From a virus, in IMG/VR virus record IMGVR_UViG_3300032268_000535, positions 1 through 30,081 of that record: a DNA stretch of 30,081 bases, one strand, 5' to 3'. Positions within the stretch are counted from its first letter, which is position 1, and each line of letters begins with the position of its first letter. Below the pieces are notes generated by a model. That model ran no database searches. It saw only the letters and a list, made by a program, of their open reading frames with translations, and had not been told where the DNA came from. Both the position numbers and the translations under genes were made by a program. This document shows, in pieces, positions 16,471-23,511 of the stretch.

Positions 16471-17342
16471 TGGCACTGGAACTCTCTACTCATTCGGAAA
16501 CGCCGACGAGGTTAGTGACCGCGGAATTCTCCGCGCACTGGTACTCGACTGACGGAGAGGCTTACCACACGGTCCCGGACGCGTCAGGATTTGACCGTCC
16601 CACGACGCTCCGGGATGTGAGGAAGCTAGCCAAGGAGGGAATTGATTTGCTTCCGTCGGTCACTTCGGTGATCAAAGTGAAGGACGCCCCTCAGCTGAAT
16701 GCATGGAAAATAACTCAAATCCTACTCGCAGCCGACGAGCGCCCGAGACTTCCCGGGGAGACCCTGGAAGATTGGGCCTCGGCAGTTGAGGAGTTGAGCA
16801 AGGCAGTAACTAAGAAAGCGTCGAACCATGGCACTGCTATGCATGACGTCCAGGAGAGACTGCTACCATTGCTACGCGAAAAGAAGGAGCCTGTGTCCGT
16901 AAAGGATATTGAGATTCGCGAGGATCTACTCCCCTTCGCGGAGTACATGGTGAAGTGGATCAACTCTGAGGTCGTCTCATCCCATTGGGAAGAGAAGGTG
17001 CTGGTCGGTGCTGGATACGCTGGAAAGGCGGACGCGCTGATCGATCACTCCGAGCATGGCACATGCCTAATCGATCTGAAAAACAGATCGTTTGACCCGG
17101 AGAAGGTAACAGCATCTAGGCGCCCGGTCTATGCGCACGACGCCATGCAACTAGGGGCCTATAGGAAGGCCCTTGGTAAAGAAGTGCACTGCATGTCGGT
17201 GATACTATCGTCCAAGACTCCGTCCGCTCCCTACGTTTACAAGTGGAGCGAGCAGGAGTTGGAAGACGGTTGGAGCGCTTTTCAGCACTGCCTAGCATTG
17301 TGGTGCTTTGACAAGAAATTCAAACCAAAAGGTGTGGCTTAA
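16470..17342 (+). CDS. RecB/Cas4-like PD-(D/E)XK exonuclease
   Basis: The protein has 290 residues. The core motifs are GKADALID (D188), CLIDLKNR (D202-L-K204) and the C-terminal MQLGAY (Q227...Y231), the QxxxY motif of RecB-family nucleases. The N-terminal 120 residues carry LPSVTSVIKVKDAPQLNAWK and a helix with KASNHGTAMHD (His-Gly-Thr block), typical for phage exonucleases of the PDDEXK_1 group. It probably resects double-strand ends and works with the SSB-like protein upstream in recombination. The ATG at 16470 shares TAATG with the SSB stop, and an upstream extension of the frame would run inside the SSB gene and is rejected. Confidence 0.78.
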   Translation: MALELSTHSETPTRLVTAEFSAHWYSTDGEAYHTVPDASGFDRPTTLRDVRKLAKEGIDLLPSVTSVIKVKDAPQLNAWKITQILLAADERPRLPGETLEDWASAVEELSKAVTKKASNHGTAMHDVQERLLPLLREKKEPVSVKDIEIREDLLPFAEYMVKWINSEVVSSHWEEKVLVGAGYAGKADALIDHSEHGTCLIDLKNRSFDPEKVTASRRPVYAHDAMQLGAYRKALGKEVHCMSVILSSKTPSAPYVYKWSEQELEDGWSAFQHCLALWCFDKKFKPKGVA

Positions 17343-17353
17343 AAGGAGGAAAA

Positions 17354-17512
17354 ATGAAACCAGGACTATACGCAAACATTCACAAGAAGAGGGCCAGGAT
17401 TAAAGCTGGCTCGAAAGAGAGAATGAGGAAACCCGGCTCTAAAGGAGCGCCGACCGCGAAGGCGTTTGAGAGGTCAAAGCTAACTGCCAAGGAGATTGGT
17501 TATGGCAGATAG
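17354..17512 (+). CDS. Small basic conserved phage protein
   Basis: This 52-residue protein is highly basic, beginning MKPGLYANIHKKRARIKAGS and containing MRKPGSKGAPTAKAFERS. This short Lys/Gly/Pro-rich pattern recurs in many phages with no assigned function; nucleic-acid binding is likely from charge alone. It is preceded by a strong ribosome site AAAAGGAGGA, 3 bases before the ATG. The end overlaps the next gene by 11 bases. It is too short for a standard gene finder at default length but clearly coding. Confidence 0.75.
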   Translation: MKPGLYANIHKKRARIKAGSKERMRKPGSKGAPTAKAFERSKLTAKEIGYGR

Positions 17513-17774
17513 TCCAGCATGGCAAAGAGCCCTGGGCAAGAACCCGGAAGGTGGGCTGAATGAGGCCGGACGTCGTAGCTACAATCGGTCTACAGGCGGG
17601 AACCTAAAGGCCCCGGTCAGCAGGAAGCAGGCTGCCCGATCGGAGACCTCGGCTGCGAGGCGTAAATCTTTTTGTGCTCGCATGTCGGGCATGAAGAAGA
17701 AGTTGACCTCGGCTAAGACTGCCAGAGACCCAAACAGCAGGATCAATAAAAGCCTGAGAAAGTGGGACTGTTAA
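17502..17774 (+). CDS. DUF6321-like small basic phage protein
   Basis: The protein has 90 residues. The sequence follows a known small family: SPAWQRALGKNPEGGLNEAG at the N-terminus, GGNLKAPVSRKQA in the middle, RRKSFCARMSGMKKKL and a C-terminal SLRKWDC. It is Lys/Arg-rich with a conserved Cys in SFCARM and a terminal Cys. No biochemical role is established. It is found in phages next to other small early proteins, as here. The ATG at 17502 overlaps the previous gene by 11 bases; a TTG two codons upstream is possible but weaker. Confidence 0.75.
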   Translation: MADSPAWQRALGKNPEGGLNEAGRRSYNRSTGGNLKAPVSRKQAARSETSAARRKSFCARMSGMKKKLTSAKTARDPNSRINKSLRKWDC

Positions 17775-17775
17775 C

Positions 17776-18147
17776 ATGGGCACCGAATCAATTATGGAAG
17801 CAATCAATTCGCTGGGCACAGCAGTCCGCGAGCTCCAGGAGGGGCTCCCGGTCAAGGATCATACAGAACCAACGATCGAAGACGTAGCCACCTATGCGAG
17901 CGACGTGATCAGAAAGATCATGAACCGCGGGTCAAACAAGTCTAGGTTTGGAGAGTGGTTCCACAAGAACTCACTCCGCTACAATTCTGACCGGGCGATT
18001 GCCCACATGACCCGAGCGATGCAACAGATCGATGGCAATGTGTCTTCTCCGGACGGTTCCGGCGAGACATGCATCGACCACCTGGAGCGAGCGCTGGTCC
18101 GGGCCGTGTTCACTCTCTACAAGGCAAAGGAAGGAAAGATACGGTAA
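17776..18147 (+). CDS. Conserved helical protein, dNTP-diphosphohydrolase-like pattern (weak)
   Basis: This 123-residue protein is all helical. RFGEWFHKNSLRYNSDRAIAH, then GSGETCIDHLERALVRAV follows the H-x-x-R-A and E-x-x-x-D-H-L-x-x-A spacing seen in small phage DUF5664-type proteins related to dATP/dGTP pyrophosphohydrolases. The likeness is partial and I do not claim activity. It starts 1 base after the DUF6321-like gene and ends in TAATG overlap with the membrane protein that follows. Confidence 0.5.
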   Translation: MGTESIMEAINSLGTAVRELQEGLPVKDHTEPTIEDVATYASDVIRKIMNRGSNKSRFGEWFHKNSLRYNSDRAIAHMTRAMQQIDGNVSSPDGSGETCIDHLERALVRAVFTLYKAKEGKIR

Positions 18148-18278
18148 TGGCTGGGCACATCATTGAGTTGATATTCTTAATCGGATTAATCACAACTGTC
18201 GTGATTGTGCTTGCGCCATTGGTTTGGGTGACCATGATCGCGGTCGAGAAAATTGACAAAATCCGTGACGACAAATAG
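18147..18278 (+). CDS. Single-pass membrane miniprotein (43 aa)
   Basis: After MAGH, residues 5-33 are one long hydrophobic run (IIELIFLIGLITTVVIVL, then APLVWVTMIAV), ending with a charged tail EKIDKIRDDK. One or two transmembrane passes are possible; the tail is probably cytoplasmic. It starts in TAATG overlap with the gene before and overlaps the next by 14 bases. The function is unknown. Position among early genes argues against a classical late holin. Confidence 0.65.
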   Translation: MAGHIIELIFLIGLITTVVIVLAPLVWVTMIAVEKIDKIRDDK

Positions 18279-18450
18279 TACCAGCATCCATATCGGTCCG
18301 AAGACAACGACCTGGGAGGACCCTCTCGCAGTGTTCCTCCACAAGGACGAGTCGACCAGGATGGAGCGCATCATGGAGTATTTGTCATGGGAAAATTATC
18401 GGCTGCATCAGATCATTCAGAGATTCATGGATGAAAGAAAGTCGACATGA
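18265..18450 (+). CDS. Small hypothetical protein
   Basis: The protein has 61 residues from GTG at 18265 (a TTG at 18253 is the alternative). It has a polar start (TTNSTSIHIGPKTTTWEDP) and then an amphipathic helix ESTRMERIMEYLSWENYRLH. No family is recognised. It overlaps the membrane miniprotein by 14 bases and the next gene by 4 (ATGA), which fits the operon style and supports coding. Confidence 0.55.
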   Translation: MTTNSTSIHIGPKTTTWEDPLAVFLHKDESTRMERIMEYLSWENYRLHQIIQRFMDERKST

Positions 18451-18599
18451 TCTTTGTCCAGTGGGGAGAAAGGTACTACGCGGTGACTTCCAATGGAGAT
18501 ATTTTTGATTCTGGCGGAAAGCTAACGATCATCCCAGAGGGGTTAAAGAAAGCAATCAAGGAGGCAGGCATTAATGAAGAGGCAAATAGTAACAGTTAG
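18447..18599 (+). CDS. Small hypothetical protein (50 aa)
   Basis: The predicted fold is a beta hairpin (MIFVQWGERYYAVTSNGDIF) followed by a helix (PEGLKKAIKEAG). It is joined to the previous gene by ATGA and overlaps the glycosyltransferase start by 26 bases; its 3' part carries that gene's ribosome site AAGGAGG. No family is recognised. Confidence 0.55.
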   Translation: MIFVQWGERYYAVTSNGDIFDSGGKLTIIPEGLKKAIKEAGINEEANSNS

Positions 18600-19218
18600 T
18601 TGCCAGTTGCCGGAATGGTTTGAGAATCATTCCCTCCCAAGGATGGAAGAGTCTTCTAAGCGATGGGACGCAAATCTTGTAGTCATTAAGCCTGAGAAGC
18701 CGATCGGACTGCTAGCCAAAATGTCACTGGTCGACGCGGTGCAGAATGCTGACAGGACTCTGTTTGTCGACAGCGATGTATTAATTTCGCGTGAGTGCGT
18801 AAACCCATTCGAGACTTTTCCACAAGGACACTTTTACGCTTGCGCCGACGCGCCTCACGGTGACCAGCTACATTGGGGCCGGGCGAACGAGATGATCTTA
18901 TCTCAGGCAATGCTCGGATCGGTCAAGTGGACCCAGGGCTACTTCAACACCGGTGTGATGGTGTGCGACAAGCAACATGCAGGCGCCTGGGCCAATTTCG
19001 TGTACGCACCATTCGCGTTCCCTGAGCAGACTTTCACCAACTACCGGGCCAGGATGCTCGGTTACTCCATTCGTTTCCTGAGTTGGGAATGGAATGCGAT
19101 GGAGATTAATACCCCGAAGGACAAGAAGCAGTCAGACGGATTCATGCCACACGCAGCCGGGATCTACGGAGATGCTAGGGCGAAGTGGATTGAGGAAATG
19201 GACAAGGTACTACCATGA
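18574..19218 (+). CDS. Glycosyltransferase, GT8-like (GT-A fold)
   Basis: The protein has 214 residues. TLFVDSDVLISREC contains the D66-S-D68 (DXD) motif that binds metal and sugar-nucleotide in GT-A enzymes. GYFNTGVMVCD and the C-terminal PHAAGIYGDARAKW match the substrate and C-terminal His blocks of GT8-type proteins. There is no signal peptide or membrane segment. The likely acceptor is unknown: phage DNA, host lipopolysaccharide or a phage protein are all possible. It is translationally coupled (ATGA) to the GT9-like gene, so both probably serve one pathway. AAGGAGG precedes the ATG by 8 bases. Confidence 0.75.
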   Translation: MKRQIVTVSCQLPEWFENHSLPRMEESSKRWDANLVVIKPEKPIGLLAKMSLVDAVQNADRTLFVDSDVLISRECVNPFETFPQGHFYACADAPHGDQLHWGRANEMILSQAMLGSVKWTQGYFNTGVMVCDKQHAGAWANFVYAPFAFPEQTFTNYRARMLGYSIRFLSWEWNAMEINTPKDKKQSDGFMPHAAGIYGDARAKWIEEMDKVLP

Positions 19219-20279
19219 GAATATTGACCCTAAAAGATCCCATGATGTTGGACGATCGTTTGCATCATCCGCACGATTCGATCGTAGTCCCGGACGAGGT
19301 CCGCGGAGTGCCCGGGACACATGCCGATGCCTACACGATTCCTTACAGGGTTGGTTGCGCCTCGGGCGGATACGCGGCCCTGTACCGGGGCGGGGCGATC
19401 GGGGATCAGTTCATCGCCATGGGCATCGCCAGGGCAATGCAACACTACGAGGGAGACGGAAGGATCGAGGCTTACGTTCCGCAAAGGCACTTGCCACTGT
19501 GGGAAGGATTCGCCGGAGTCAGGGTCATGCCATTAGCTCCTACGATTGCTACCTGGAAATCCTACAAGGGCCATGTCTGCCTGGACGATATCCTGTCGAA
19601 GACAGCGCACCTAGATGGCAACGTGTACGACTACGTCTACAGATCCTGGGGCGTCGAGGTCGACGACAACTTTAAGAAGCCTTACGCCAAGCTACTGGAC
19701 AAAGACCAGAACGAACTTGCCGACATTGGATTCCATCCGGAAGGACCGTTCCTGCTCTATTCGATCAGCGGGTCTAGCCTGTGGAAGAGCTACCCAACCT
19801 ACGAGGCAGGGCTGTTCATTAAGTCGTTCCTAAAGGAGAACAAGGATTGGCAAGTCGTAGCAGTGGGCCACGACGATCCTCCTTTATCTATCACGCACCA
19901 GAGGCTCATCAATCTCCAGGGGAGACTACGCAACGTTAGGACGCTACTGCACCTGGCTGCGCGTTGTGACATGGCAGTTTGCCCGGAGTCGGCAATCATG
20001 CACATGACAGCGATATTCGACGCGCCAACCGTTGGACTGTACGGACCCTACGGACCTGAGCACACGTCGAAGTACTACAAGTATGTGAAGCCAATCTTTC
20101 CTAAAGATGTTTGTCCCCACGCCCCATGCTCGGTGTACGAGCAACCCAAGGACAAATGTAAAGACGCGGTCAACGCAATACAGGGAGAACCCAAATGGTG
20201 CAACGTTCTAAGGTCAATCAAGCCAGAAGATATCCTGGCAAAGACAAAAGAAATCCAGGCAAACCTAAAACAGATCTAA
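19215..20279 (+). CDS. Glycosyltransferase, GT9/heptosyltransferase-like (GT-B fold)
   Basis: The protein has 354 residues. An N-terminal domain has ALYRGGAIGDQFIAMGIARA, the Gly-rich loop of heptosyltransferases. The C-terminal domain has AVCPESAIMHMTAIFDAPT and VGLYGPYGPEHTSKYY, the classic GT9 donor-site block (D/E-S-x-x-x-H and GLYGP). GT9 enzymes add heptose or related sugars to LPS core; here the acceptor is not evident. A Cys-rich segment (DVCPHAPCSVYEQPKDKC) near the C-terminus may bind metal, as in some GT9 relatives. The stop region overlaps the next gene by about 85 bases. Confidence 0.8.
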   Translation: MRILTLKDPMMLDDRLHHPHDSIVVPDEVRGVPGTHADAYTIPYRVGCASGGYAALYRGGAIGDQFIAMGIARAMQHYEGDGRIEAYVPQRHLPLWEGFAGVRVMPLAPTIATWKSYKGHVCLDDILSKTAHLDGNVYDYVYRSWGVEVDDNFKKPYAKLLDKDQNELADIGFHPEGPFLLYSISGSSLWKSYPTYEAGLFIKSFLKENKDWQVVAVGHDDPPLSITHQRLINLQGRLRNVRTLLHLAARCDMAVCPESAIMHMTAIFDAPTVGLYGPYGPEHTSKYYKYVKPIFPKDVCPHAPCSVYEQPKDKCKDAVNAIQGEPKWCNVLRSIKPEDILAKTKEIQANLKQI

Positions 20280-20449
20280 TCAGAATCGTTTCTGAGAAGA
20301 AAGTTGTTTGCTACGAATTAAATCTTGATGTTGACGATGATGTGTACGAATCAATCGTTGAGGCCGGGCGCGTCCATATCGCTAACGACAAGGAAGCACT
20401 GTTCCAGTACGCGTTAAAGACCGCGCTCAAGGAGATAGCAAATGGATAA
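20195..20449 (+). CDS. Small conserved hypothetical protein
   Basis: The protein has 84 residues. The first 28 are basic and lie in the GT9 overlap. The rest (VVCYELNLDVDDDVYESIVE, then HIANDKEALFQYALKTALKE) looks like a compact alpha/beta unit; the D-x-x-x-x-L-F-x-Y-A-x-x-x-A-L block recurs in small phage proteins. No other start codon is visible in the frame after the GT9 stop, so either the long overlap is real or a rare start is used. It overlaps the oxygenase start by 8 bases. Confidence 0.5.
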   Translation: MVQRSKVNQARRYPGKDKRNPGKPKTDLIRIVSEKKVVCYELNLDVDDDVYESIVEAGRVHIANDKEALFQYALKTALKEIANG

Positions 20450-21005
20450 CTTCAAACAAAAGATCCTTACAGCAGTGTGCGAGCCGGACGTGTTGACTGA
20501 GCACCAGTGCAGCATGATCCGCGATGACGCCCAGGTCATAGGCATGAAGAGATCTCACATCATGAACAAGGATGGAACAACCCGGGCCGCGTTCACCAGG
20601 ACATGCTCGTCGTGTTGGGTTCCGTTCGCGGAACATTACAAGTGGCTATACGAAGTGGTGAAGAACATGGCCGGGGATCTAAACCAACAGCACTACAGGC
20701 TGGACATTACCGGAATGCAACAACTGCAGATCTTGCGCTACAGGCCCGGGCAGTTCTTCCTACCACACTTCGACTGCTTTGACGGCAGCGATCGCAAGCT
20801 AACGATGGTGATCAACCTATCAGATCCATCCGAGTTCCTCGGCGGAGGGCTCAGGGTTGAGTGTGACTTGCACAATGCCAAGGATGTTAAGAAGCGGGGA
20901 TCGGCGACAATGTTCCCCACCTACATTAAGCACCAGGCGCTGCCAGTGTTCTTTGGCTCCAGGTGGGTCCTGGTCGCCTGGCTGACCGGGGGGCAGTGGA
21001 GATGA
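20442..21005 (+). CDS. Fe(II)/2-oxoglutarate dioxygenase, prolyl-4-hydroxylase-like
   Basis: The protein has 187 residues. The facial triad is visible: H109-x-D111 in FFLPHFDCF and H164 in YIKHQALPVFFGSRWVLVAW, with R174 as the 2-oxoglutarate-binding arginine. This P4Hc-type fold is common in phages of aquatic bacteria. It hydroxylates a protein, amino acid or sugar-linked substrate rather than having the TET/JBP signature for DNA methyl groups. The adjacent GT8 and GT9 genes suggest hydroxylation followed by glycosylation as one hypothesis. The next gene starts inside its stop (ATGA). Confidence 0.8.
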   Translation: MDNFKQKILTAVCEPDVLTEHQCSMIRDDAQVIGMKRSHIMNKDGTTRAAFTRTCSSCWVPFAEHYKWLYEVVKNMAGDLNQQHYRLDITGMQQLQILRYRPGQFFLPHFDCFDGSDRKLTMVINLSDPSEFLGGGLRVECDLHNAKDVKKRGSATMFPTYIKHQALPVFFGSRWVLVAWLTGGQWR

Positions 21006-21082
21006 GCGGCTGGTACGCAATTATTGTTTGGGTAATTGTTTTTGGATTGCTAGCAATCTACTGCGATAAGCTAACAAAATGA
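21002..21082 (+). CDS. Membrane miniprotein of 26 residues
   Basis: The protein begins MSGWYAIIVWVIVFGLLAIY and ends in a charged CDKLTK tail, so it is essentially one transmembrane helix. It overlaps both neighbours by exactly 4 bases (ATGA at 21002-21005 and at 21079-21082), the standard junction of this operon, which strongly supports translation despite the length. The function is unknown; inner-membrane exclusion or holin-like roles are possible. Confidence 0.65.
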   Translation: MSGWYAIIVWVIVFGLLAIYCDKLTK

Positions 21083-21252
21083 GAGCTCTAGCCTGGACTT
21101 TTTATTGGATAGGAGACTTGATCTCAAGGACGATCATGCGGTTTGGTTGGGGATATTCTATCTACAACAGGGTCATGAACTGGTCTCTGAGCCTTGATAA
21201 GGATGAGTCGGTTTGGAAGAAGATTAAGAGCGAGGCACCCTGGAAGAAGTAA
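21079..21252 (+). CDS. Small aromatic-rich conserved phage protein (57 aa)
   Basis: The protein opens MRALAWTFYWIGDLISRTIM, with RFGWGYSIYNRVMNWSLSLD next and a charged tail. This Trp/Tyr-rich, amphipathic pattern recurs in short phage proteins of unknown role and suggests a membrane-surface association. It is joined by ATGA to the miniprotein before and by TAATG to the GIY-YIG gene after. Confidence 0.65.
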   Translation: MRALAWTFYWIGDLISRTIMRFGWGYSIYNRVMNWSLSLDKDESVWKKIKSEAPWKK

Positions 21253-21803
21253 TGGTTTACGTAATTAAAGACAAAAAGGCCGACCTATATAAAATAGGTT
21301 ATTCGTGCAATCCAATTGATAGAATAAGATCATTTCAAATAGGAAGTGAGAACCTTGAGACTATTCTTATTATGCCAGGAGACAGGTCGAAAGAGAAAAT
21401 TCTTCACGAGCATTTTTCACACAGAAGAGTTAGACACCCAAATCCTAAAGGTTTTACTGGCAATGGATGGACGGAGTGGTTTAGGTTAAGTCAAAAAGAA
21501 ATATCCAGAATAAGAAATTTATACATAAAAAAGCTGGATTCTATGGAGGAAAAGATGGACTATCTCGAAAGAACTGTTCGCATTGAGGCTGGCAATGCCA
21601 AAATACTTTATTCTGTAATACAAAATCTTGAGGACACAATGGATAGAATATCTAAAATTTATATGGGCAAACTATGGGCAGATAAAAATTCTGGTTTCGA
21701 TAGAGATATTTTTAAGGACCCGATAGCTCTTGAGTTTATGGGTTACAAAAGATACTCCAAACTAAAAAAAGACTTGATCGACCTCACAACCCCTTGTCAA
21801 TAA
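21252..21803 (+). CDS. GIY-YIG family nuclease (T5orf172/Mug113-like)
   Basis: The protein has 183 residues. Residues 1-80 give the GIY-YIG core in its T5orf172 variant: VYVIKDKKADLYKIGYS, then NPIDRIRSFQIG (Arg site), SKEKILHEHF (metal-binding Glu, E48), and NGWTEWFRLS. Residues 85-145 are a coiled coil (EEKMDYLERTVRIEAGNAKI) that may dimerise or bind DNA. Codon use is strongly A/T-ending, unlike its neighbours, suggesting recent acquisition. It could be a homing-like or host-DNA-cutting nuclease. It is joined by TAATG to both neighbours. Confidence 0.75.
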   Translation: MVYVIKDKKADLYKIGYSCNPIDRIRSFQIGSENLETILIMPGDRSKEKILHEHFSHRRVRHPNPKGFTGNGWTEWFRLSQKEISRIRNLYIKKLDSMEEKMDYLERTVRIEAGNAKILYSVIQNLEDTMDRISKIYMGKLWADKNSGFDRDIFKDPIALEFMGYKRYSKLKKDLIDLTTPCQ

Positions 21804-22429
21804 TGGCAACGCTGAACGAAAACATTCCCAGCTTCAAAGCGATGGTGAGAAAATCATTCTTTACCAAGAACGAAGCGGACACAGAGTTCTACAACGTATA
21901 TGTGTTTGCCCTGCAATCTTGCGCTGGATCTATCCTAACCTTTCATGTGATGACAGATTCGGGAATGTTGCGGAGTCGAGTGCCCCTGTCAGAGATATAC
22001 ACTCAGGAACCAACCAACGACATACCTTTCAACTTCAAGCAATTATGGGACTGCTTCAGCGAGAACGTGACCGTGACCGAGTACAGCTTCCTGGCCTATC
22101 ACCGCGCGCAGATCCTGCTGCGAGATGCGACCAAGGTTTGGGGTACCTACTTGTTCACGGTGGACTGGTTTAACAACCCCTACAGCGACGAGCCGTCAGA
22201 CTACAAGTGCGGTCATGTGTTTGAGGGCGACGACGGATACTTGCTCTGCATGCCAAACAACCGGATCTTCTGGCGGGATTCCAATTGGGTGACGAAGAAT
22301 TTGCCAGACAATCTAAAGCAATTTCGAGTGGACGATGACTTGCCCAGCGTGGAGAACCGCAGCGATAAGTGGGTTACAGAAGACACAGACTCTTTCTATT
22401 ATGATATTCGCAAGGAAGAACAGTTGTGA
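21803..22429 (+). CDS. Conserved phage protein of unknown function
   Basis: The protein has 208 residues. It is aromatic-rich, beta-leaning and soluble, with segments such as FYNVYVFALQSCAGSILTFH, TVDWFNNPYSDEPSDYKCGH and FEGDDGYLLCMPNNRIFWRD. No motifs of known enzymes were recognised. GC content returns to the background level straight after the AT-rich nuclease gene. It starts in TAATG overlap and is followed by a 28-base leader for the next gene. Confidence 0.65.
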   Translation: MATLNENIPSFKAMVRKSFFTKNEADTEFYNVYVFALQSCAGSILTFHVMTDSGMLRSRVPLSEIYTQEPTNDIPFNFKQLWDCFSENVTVTEYSFLAYHRAQILLRDATKVWGTYLFTVDWFNNPYSDEPSDYKCGHVFEGDDGYLLCMPNNRIFWRDSNWVTKNLPDNLKQFRVDDDLPSVENRSDKWVTEDTDSFYYDIRKEEQL

Positions 22430-22457
22430 CGGTAAACCATAAACAGAAAGGACACAT

Positions 22458-22613
22458 ATGCCACTAGGAAAGAACGTATCGAAGAACATGCGGGAACTGA
22501 TGAAGGATAATAAGAAGAAGGGCAAGGAGCGCGGGGCCGGAGGCAAGGCCCGGAGCTTTGAGCAGATGGTCGCGATCGCACTCAACGCAGCTGGCAAGAG
22601 CAAGAATCGGTGA
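22458..22613 (+). CDS. Small basic DUF6496-like protein (51 aa)
   Basis: The protein is MPLGKNVSKNMRELMKDNKK followed by a basic Gly-rich linker and the block MVAIALNAAGKSK. This follows the pattern of a family of tiny phage proteins with a basic N-terminus and a short IALxAAGxSK helix. It is preceded by AAAGGACACAT. The leader carries TAAACCATAAA, also found before the SSB-like gene. It ends in a GTGA junction. Confidence 0.7.
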   Translation: MPLGKNVSKNMRELMKDNKKKGKERGAGGKARSFEQMVAIALNAAGKSKNR

Positions 22614-22840
22614 GTTTGGCGAACACCATCAAGTGGCAACGTGATATCCTCGAAGCAACCAGGAGGATGCTCATTGTGCAAAGAGATGCGTCGGACCATA
22701 CTCACGCTCCGTCAGTCCGGCAGATCATTACCAACGTCGACGCGGCCCTATTATTCAACAAGGAAATAAGTGAAAATCTACAAGCTAACGACGGCAAAGT
22801 TCGGAGCTCTTGTGAAGGAGTTCGGGCTGGCCCCGGGTAG
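22610..22840 (+). CDS. Small helical hypothetical protein
   Basis: The protein has 76 residues from GTG at 22610, which overlaps the previous TGA. It is helical: NTIKWQRDILEATRRMLIVQ, then HAPSVRQIITNVDAALLFNK. The conserved-looking part ends around residue 57; the rest lies in the 71-base overlap with the next gene and reads like low-constraint sequence. No family assignment. Confidence 0.5.
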   Translation: MSLANTIKWQRDILEATRRMLIVQRDASDHTHAPSVRQIITNVDAALLFNKEISENLQANDGKVRSSCEGVRAGPG

Positions 22841-23021
22841 TCTGTTCCCTCTTGAGTTCGGCAACCAAGGAAGAATAATCAACGCGATGCTTTACGATTA
22901 CTGGCACGGCAATGGATATAAGCTGGACATGTTGACAGGATGTTTTGTAGAAGATAAGACAACAACCCCAACGAAAGGAACCCCACAATGCAATCAACCA
23001 GACTCGCGAAAGGAGACCTGA
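22770..23021 (+). CDS. Small hypothetical protein
   Basis: The protein has 83 residues from GTG at 22770, behind AAGGAAATAA. It has an alpha/beta start (MKIYKLTTAKFGALVKEFGL) and a middle with FPLEFGNQGRIINAMLYDYW. The polar C-terminus overlaps the next gene by 34 bases. No motif of known function; the good ribosome site favours this frame over the tail of the overlapping upstream gene. Confidence 0.5.
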   Translation: MKIYKLTTAKFGALVKEFGLAPGSLFPLEFGNQGRIINAMLYDYWHGNGYKLDMLTGCFVEDKTTTPTKGTPQCNQPDSRKET

Positions 23022-23350
23022 CCGAACGGTACAGGCAACTAGCAGGAGAGGTCGTCGTACAGATGATCTCAGACATTAAACTACTGAACCGGAGAAAGAT
23101 TCTGTCCGGCCTTGTACCTATAGCCAGACCAGTGCGCACTGCCTGGCAGGGTGACGGATATAAAACGTACATAGAATCGGAAGAACTGGTGCGCGCGGTC
23201 CGCGGGGAACCAATGGCTACATGGCTCATGGTCGCCGGGGCCAACGTGGACCACCGCGACGTCGTCCGGCGCCTGGAGAAGTTAACCCCTGAGAAGTGTA
23301 TTGAGAGTGAGCATAGGAAGTTCCATCAGTCCAGGAAGGGGAACCGATGA
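22988..23350 (+). CDS. Basic hypothetical protein
   Basis: The protein has 120 residues with pI clearly basic: LAGEVVVQMISDIKLLNRRK, VRTAWQGDGYKTYIESEEL, then HRDVVRRLEKLTPEKC. It is helical and could bind nucleic acid, but no named family is recognised. AAAGGA lies 8 bases before the ATG. It is joined by ATGA to the next gene. Confidence 0.55.
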   Translation: MQSTRLAKGDLTERYRQLAGEVVVQMISDIKLLNRRKILSGLVPIARPVRTAWQGDGYKTYIESEELVRAVRGEPMATWLMVAGANVDHRDVVRRLEKLTPEKCIESEHRKFHQSRKGNR

Positions 23351-23511
23351 AGATGGACGACTACAAGTGCGCGGTGCCTAACGAACTAAAGAAACTGGCA
23401 GAACAGTTCCAGGTCGAGAAGTGCTGGATCTTTCCTGACAAGGTTTGGCAAGTGATCGTGGAGATGCGCGGTACTGCCTGGCGCAATATGTGGGGAAGGC
23501 AATACAAATGA
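23347..23511 (+). CDS. Small hypothetical protein before the helicase (54 aa)
   Basis: A short helix (NELKKLAEQFQVEKCWIF) precedes a Trp-rich end (VWQVIVEMRGTAWRNMWG). Both ends use the 4-base ATGA overlap, the second with the helicase gene, so it is likely co-translated. Its role is unknown. Confidence 0.5.
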   Translation: MKMDDYKCAVPNELKKLAEQFQVEKCWIFPDKVWQVIVEMRGTAWRNMWGRQYK

